Assembly: GCF_049686335.1 (NCBI RefSeq) | Contig: NZ_JBAVHX010000025.1 | Coordinates: 1 to 64,000 of the forward strand | DNA length: 64,000 bases | From: Buttiauxella sp049686335 | GTDB lineage: Bacteria > Pseudomonadota > Gammaproteobacteria > Enterobacterales > Enterobacteriaceae | Direction: 5' to 3' | Shown here: piece by piece, positions 61,053 through 64,000 of the stretch | Numbering within the stretch: the stretch's first letter is position 1 | How the letters are laid out: each line of letters opens with the position of its first letter | Position numbers and translations under genes: made by a program | Notes under the pieces: generated by a model | Told to the model about the DNA's origin: nothing | Databases searched by the model: none | Seen by the model: the letters and a program-made list of their open reading frames with translations, nothing else

Positions 61053-61133
61053 ATCCCCTGCAACATAGGAAACTATGTGACTGGGGTAAGCGAAGGCAGC
61101 CAACAAAGAGACAGTTTGAAGGATGATGTGTAT
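61010..61133. repeat. ERIC element, copy 3, spanning the hldD end and waaF start
   Basis: AATCATTCAAG, AGGCGGCAACTGAGTGAATC, GTGACTGGGGTAAGCG, GCAGCCAAC and the right end GTTTGAAGGATGATGTGTAT follow ERIC copy 2 in order with about the same spacing. The element begins inside the hldD tail and ends on the first two bases of the waaF ATG. Confidence 0.88.
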
Positions 61134-62181
61134 GAAAATACTGGTGATTGGCCCGTCATGGGTGGGCGACATGATGATGTCGCAAAGTCTCTATCGCACG
61201 CTCAAAGCGCGCTATCCCCAGGCAATCATTGATGTGATGGCACCGGCATGGTGCCGTCCATTACTGTCACGTATGCCGGAAGTTAACGAAGCGCTGTCCA
61301 TGCCACTTGGGCACGGTGCTTTGGAAATTGGAGAACGTCGTCGTCTTGGACACGCCTTGCGTGCTAAACGTTACGATCAGGCCTATGTGCTGCCCAATTC
61401 ATTTAAGTCTGCACTGGTTCCGTTCTTTGCCAATATCCCGCAACGCACCGGTTGGCGCGGTGAAATGCGCTACGGGTTACTCAATGATGCGCGCGTTCTG
61501 GACAAGCAAGCCTGGCCATTAATGGTCGAGCGTTATATTGCTTTGGCTTATGACAAAGGCAAAATGCAATCCGCGAAAGATCTTCCCCAACCGTTGCTGT
61601 GGCCTCAGTTGCAGGTTAACGACGGGGAAAAAATGCAAACTTGTCAGGCTTTTAGCCTCGACGCCCAACGGCCGATAATTGGTTTTTGCCCAGGAGCTGA
61701 ATTCGGACCGGCTAAACGCTGGCCGCATTATCACTATGCTACGCTTGCGGGCAAACTCATTAATGATGGCTATCAGGTTGTGTTGTTTGGTTCGGCAAAA
61801 GATAAAGAAGCAGGCAACGATATTGTTAGCGCATTGACCACGAAGCAACAGGCTCATTGCCGCAATCTGGCTGGTGACACCGCACTCGAGCAAGCAGTTA
61901 TTTTAATTGCAGCATGCCAGGCTGTTGTTTCCAATGATTCAGGGCTGATGCACGTTGCCGCAGCTCTTAATCGCCCACTGGTTGCCTTATACGGCCCGAG
62001 CAGCCCGGACTTTACACCACCGCTTTCGCATAAGGCGCGAGTTATCCGCCTTATTAGTGGCTATCACAAAGTTCGTAAAGGCGATGCGGCGGAAGGCTAT
62101 CATCAAAGCTTGATTGATATTACACCTGAGCGTGTGATGGATGAGCTAACCGCCCTGCTACTGGCGGAGAAGGAAGCGTAA
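61132..62181 (+). CDS. waaF: ADP-heptose--LPS heptosyltransferase II WaaF
   Basis: Adds the second heptose of the LPS inner core. The 349 residues start MKILVIGPSWVGDMMMSQSL. GT9 motifs are present: the N-terminal GDMMMSQ loop, GFCPGAEFGPAKRWP, and the ADP-heptose site VSNDSGLMHVAAALNRP. The GAAGGA ribosome site eight bases upstream lies in the ERIC element; three upstream in-frame codons (MMC) were dropped because of that spacing. Its stop overlaps the waaC ATG by one base (TAATG). Confidence 0.97.
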   Translation: MKILVIGPSWVGDMMMSQSLYRTLKARYPQAIIDVMAPAWCRPLLSRMPEVNEALSMPLGHGALEIGERRRLGHALRAKRYDQAYVLPNSFKSALVPFFANIPQRTGWRGEMRYGLLNDARVLDKQAWPLMVERYIALAYDKGKMQSAKDLPQPLLWPQLQVNDGEKMQTCQAFSLDAQRPIIGFCPGAEFGPAKRWPHYHYATLAGKLINDGYQVVLFGSAKDKEAGNDIVSALTTKQQAHCRNLAGDTALEQAVILIAACQAVVSNDSGLMHVAAALNRPLVALYGPSSPDFTPPLSHKARVIRLISGYHKVRKGDAAEGYHQSLIDITPERVMDELTALLLAEKEA

Positions 62182-63158
62182 TGCGGGTATTGATTGTCAA
62201 AACATCGTCAATGGGTGATGTCTTGCACACGTTGCCTGCACTGTCAGATGCCATGCAAGCCATTCCTGGCATCCGCTTCGACTGGGTAGTAGAAGAAGGT
62301 TTTGCGCAAATCCCCAGCTGGCATCCTGCAGTCGATAAAGTCCTTCCTGTCGCGATTCGTCGTTGGCGTAAGAGCTGGTTTTCAGCCCCTGTAAAGGCCG
62401 AGCGTACCGCTTTCTACAGCGCATTAAGCGCCGAAAATTACGATGCCGTCATTGATGCTCAGGGACTGATAAAGAGTGCCGCTCTGGTGACAAGAAAAGC
62501 CAGAGGGATTAAACACGGAATGGACTGGAACAGTGCCCGCGAACCCCTGGCGAGTCTGTTCTACAATCGTCGCCACGCCATTGCGAAGCGACAACATGCC
62601 GTTGAACGCACCCGAGAGTTGTTCGCCAAAAGTCTGGGTTATCAGAAGCCTGAAAATCAAGGCGATTACGCAATCGCGCAGCATTTTCTGGCTACAGCTC
62701 CCGCCGATAGCGAGGAATATTTCATTTTCCTGCATGCAACAACTCGCGACGAAAAGCACTGGCCGGAATCACACTGGCGAAATCTTATTCAAATAATGCA
62801 TGAAATGGGCTTACGTATTAAACTCCCGTGGGGTGCGGAACACGAGCACAAACGAGCAATCCGTTTGGCCGACGGATTTGATAATGTTGAGGTGTTGCCG
62901 CGCTTGTCGCTTGAACAAGTCGCCAAACAGCTTGCAGGGGCCAGAGCTGTTGTTTCAGTCGATACTGGACTGAGCCACCTGACCGCTGCACTTAACCGAC
63001 CAAACATAACATTATATGGCCCTACCGATCCGGGTCTGATTGGTGGTTACGGCGAAAATCAGCATGAACTACGAGGCGCAGAGAAAAGCATGGCTAATAT
63101 TACCGCTGCAGATACGTTTACCGCGCTCCAGAAAATCAGTCACATAGCAGCAGAATAA
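62181..63158 (+). CDS. waaC: ADP-heptose--LPS heptosyltransferase I WaaC
   Basis: Adds the first heptose to Kdo of the LPS inner core. The 325 residues start MRVLIVKTSSMGDVLHTLPAL, the GT9 acceptor loop. HATTRDEKHWPESHWRNLI and the donor site VSVDTGLSHLTAALNRPNI follow. It is six residues longer than E. coli WaaC, and the C-terminal end is diverged. Translationally coupled to waaF. Confidence 0.97.
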   Translation: MRVLIVKTSSMGDVLHTLPALSDAMQAIPGIRFDWVVEEGFAQIPSWHPAVDKVLPVAIRRWRKSWFSAPVKAERTAFYSALSAENYDAVIDAQGLIKSAALVTRKARGIKHGMDWNSAREPLASLFYNRRHAIAKRQHAVERTRELFAKSLGYQKPENQGDYAIAQHFLATAPADSEEYFIFLHATTRDEKHWPESHWRNLIQIMHEMGLRIKLPWGAEHEHKRAIRLADGFDNVEVLPRLSLEQVAKQLAGARAVVSVDTGLSHLTAALNRPNITLYGPTDPGLIGGYGENQHELRGAEKSMANITAADTFTALQKISHIAAE

Positions 63159-63164
63159 CGATTA

Positions 63165-64000
63165 ATGAGCTATCTATTCCTCTTTATCCTTTTTCTCCCG
63201 TTCAAGTTGTTCGGAAAACTGTTTTATAAAAAAACAGGCCGAAACTTGATGATTCAAACGGCCAAAATAGGGGACTTCGTCAATGTTACCTCTTTGCTCG
63301 GCTATCTGAAGCACAGTGATGTGTTAATCAGCAAAACCGTTCTTCCGCTGGCTAAGTATGATGGAACTATCGACACTATTTTTCTTATCGAAGAACATAA
63401 AAAGAGCCTTTGGCGTAAGTTTCGGCTGGCATTAAAGCTGTTGAATCGCTACGAAAACATCTATTTATTACAGCCTAACAGCACTAACCTTTTTTTTGCT
63501 GCAGTCTGTAATGCCGCAAACAAGCAATTCCTCTCGACTTACACTCGCCGCTGGTACCACGCTTTGTTTTATCTGACGGCGACCGGCGTTGTGGAACATA
63601 GAAAAGATCAATTAACCGTAGACGATTACCTTAAGCTTGCAGATAGAAACCTCACCTGGAAGGATGCGCCCAAGCATGCCACTTTCCCATTAAGAAAGCC
63701 CTCGACCTATCCAGCCTCACTGGATAAACAAAACGCAACCAAAATAGGTCTGAGTATTTCTGCAGGAAACAAATCAAAAACCATCCCTTCTGCAATCTGG
63801 AAGAGAATTTTTGATGTGCTAGAGGGGGTGAATTGCACTTATTACGTTTTTGGTCCCAAAAGTGAACAAGTATGGTTAGATGATCTCTACCGTGAAGTCG
63901 GTGCGCGGGAAGATATTGTGAGCCTGGTAGGTGAACTTCCTTTGGAAGATGTGCCTTTTGCCATCAGCAAAATGGATTTCTACATTGCATCAGACTCTGG
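63165..64000 (+). CDS. GT9 glycosyltransferase, truncated by the window edge
   Basis: An open frame runs from the ATG, six bases after the waaC stop, to the end of the window (278 codons), so the C-terminus is missing. It begins MSYLFLFILFLPFKLFGKLF, a hydrophobic membrane segment, then a GT9-like loop IQTAKIGDFVNVTSLLGYL. Later segments SISAGNKSKTIPSAIWKRI, FGPKSEQVWLDDLY and YIASDSG resemble heptosyltransferase motifs. It is not waaL, waaQ or waaP by these motifs. Its base composition looks more AT-rich than waaF and waaC, which suits the variable part of the core cluster. Exact activity unknown. Confidence 0.82.
   Translation, partial: MSYLFLFILFLPFKLFGKLFYKKTGRNLMIQTAKIGDFVNVTSLLGYLKHSDVLISKTVLPLAKYDGTIDTIFLIEEHKKSLWRKFRLALKLLNRYENIYLLQPNSTNLFFAAVCNAANKQFLSTYTRRWYHALFYLTATGVVEHRKDQLTVDDYLKLADRNLTWKDAPKHATFPLRKPSTYPASLDKQNATKIGLSISAGNKSKTIPSAIWKRIFDVLEGVNCTYYVFGPKSEQVWLDDLYREVGAREDIVSLVGELPLEDVPFAISKMDFYIASDS

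Noticed and set aside
1..64000. CRISPR array, prophage, integrase, transposase or toxin-antitoxin pair
   Set aside because: No regularly spaced repeats and no such protein motifs were seen on either strand; all long frames are accounted for by housekeeping or glycosyltransferase genes.

Overview
This window looks like chromosome from an enteric gammaproteobacterium, family Enterobacteriaceae or a close relative. Nearly every protein aligns along its whole length with its Escherichia coli counterpart, and the regulatory sites (Met boxes, ARG boxes, CpxR box, OxyR region, cobalamin riboswitch, rrn P1/P2 promoters) are of enteric type. It is not E. coli or Salmonella in layout: argG sits inside the arg operon, ppc is directly next to katG, and cpxA is directly followed by trmL-cysE. 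ERIC repeats are present. I cannot name the genus from sequence alone.

Layout. Positions 1-127 hold the tandem promoters of an rRNA operon that runs leftward out of the window. Then come murI and btuB (overlapping, with a cobalamin riboswitch upstream of btuB), trmA, fabR-yijD, sthA and oxyR, with the divergent OxyS sRNA. Next are the arginine genes argCBGH and the divergent argE, then ppc, katG, and the methionine genes metF, metBL and metJ. From 24.9 to 33.4 kb lie rpmE, priA, cytR, ftsN, hslVU, menA and rraA. From 33.5 to 38.6 kb lie zapB, the glycerol genes glpFKX, and fpr. From 38.6 to 47.6 kb lie yiiR, yiiQ, tpiA, cdh, sbp, pfkA, fieF, cpxP (with the CpxQ sRNA in its 3' end) and cpxRA. 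From 47.7 to 55.4 kb lie trmL, cysE, gpsA-secB-grxC-yibN and gpmI-envC-yibQ. The right end is a surface-polysaccharide region: a two-gene glycosyltransferase cassette, kbl-tdh, and the start of the LPS core cluster hldD-waaF-waaC followed by a truncated GT9 gene.

Most of the window is housekeeping sequence. It combines amino-acid biosynthesis (Arg, Met, Cys, Thr breakdown), oxidative stress (OxyR, OxyS, KatG, SthA, Fpr, GrxC), envelope stress and division (Cpx, FtsN, ZapB, EnvC), central metabolism (Ppc, TpiA, PfkA, GpmI, GlpX) and LPS inner-core synthesis. The accessory parts are the two-gene glycosyltransferase cassette at 55.4-57.6 kb and the GT9 gene at the right edge.

The most interesting structural observation is an ERIC element at the hldD-waaF junction. 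It appears to have replaced the hldD stop codon, adding 14 codons, and to supply the waaF ribosome-binding site and start-codon boundary. Two other full ERIC copies and one possible fragment lie at 24.8, 33.5 and 37.8 kb. I did not find a defence system, CRISPR array, prophage or insertion sequence.
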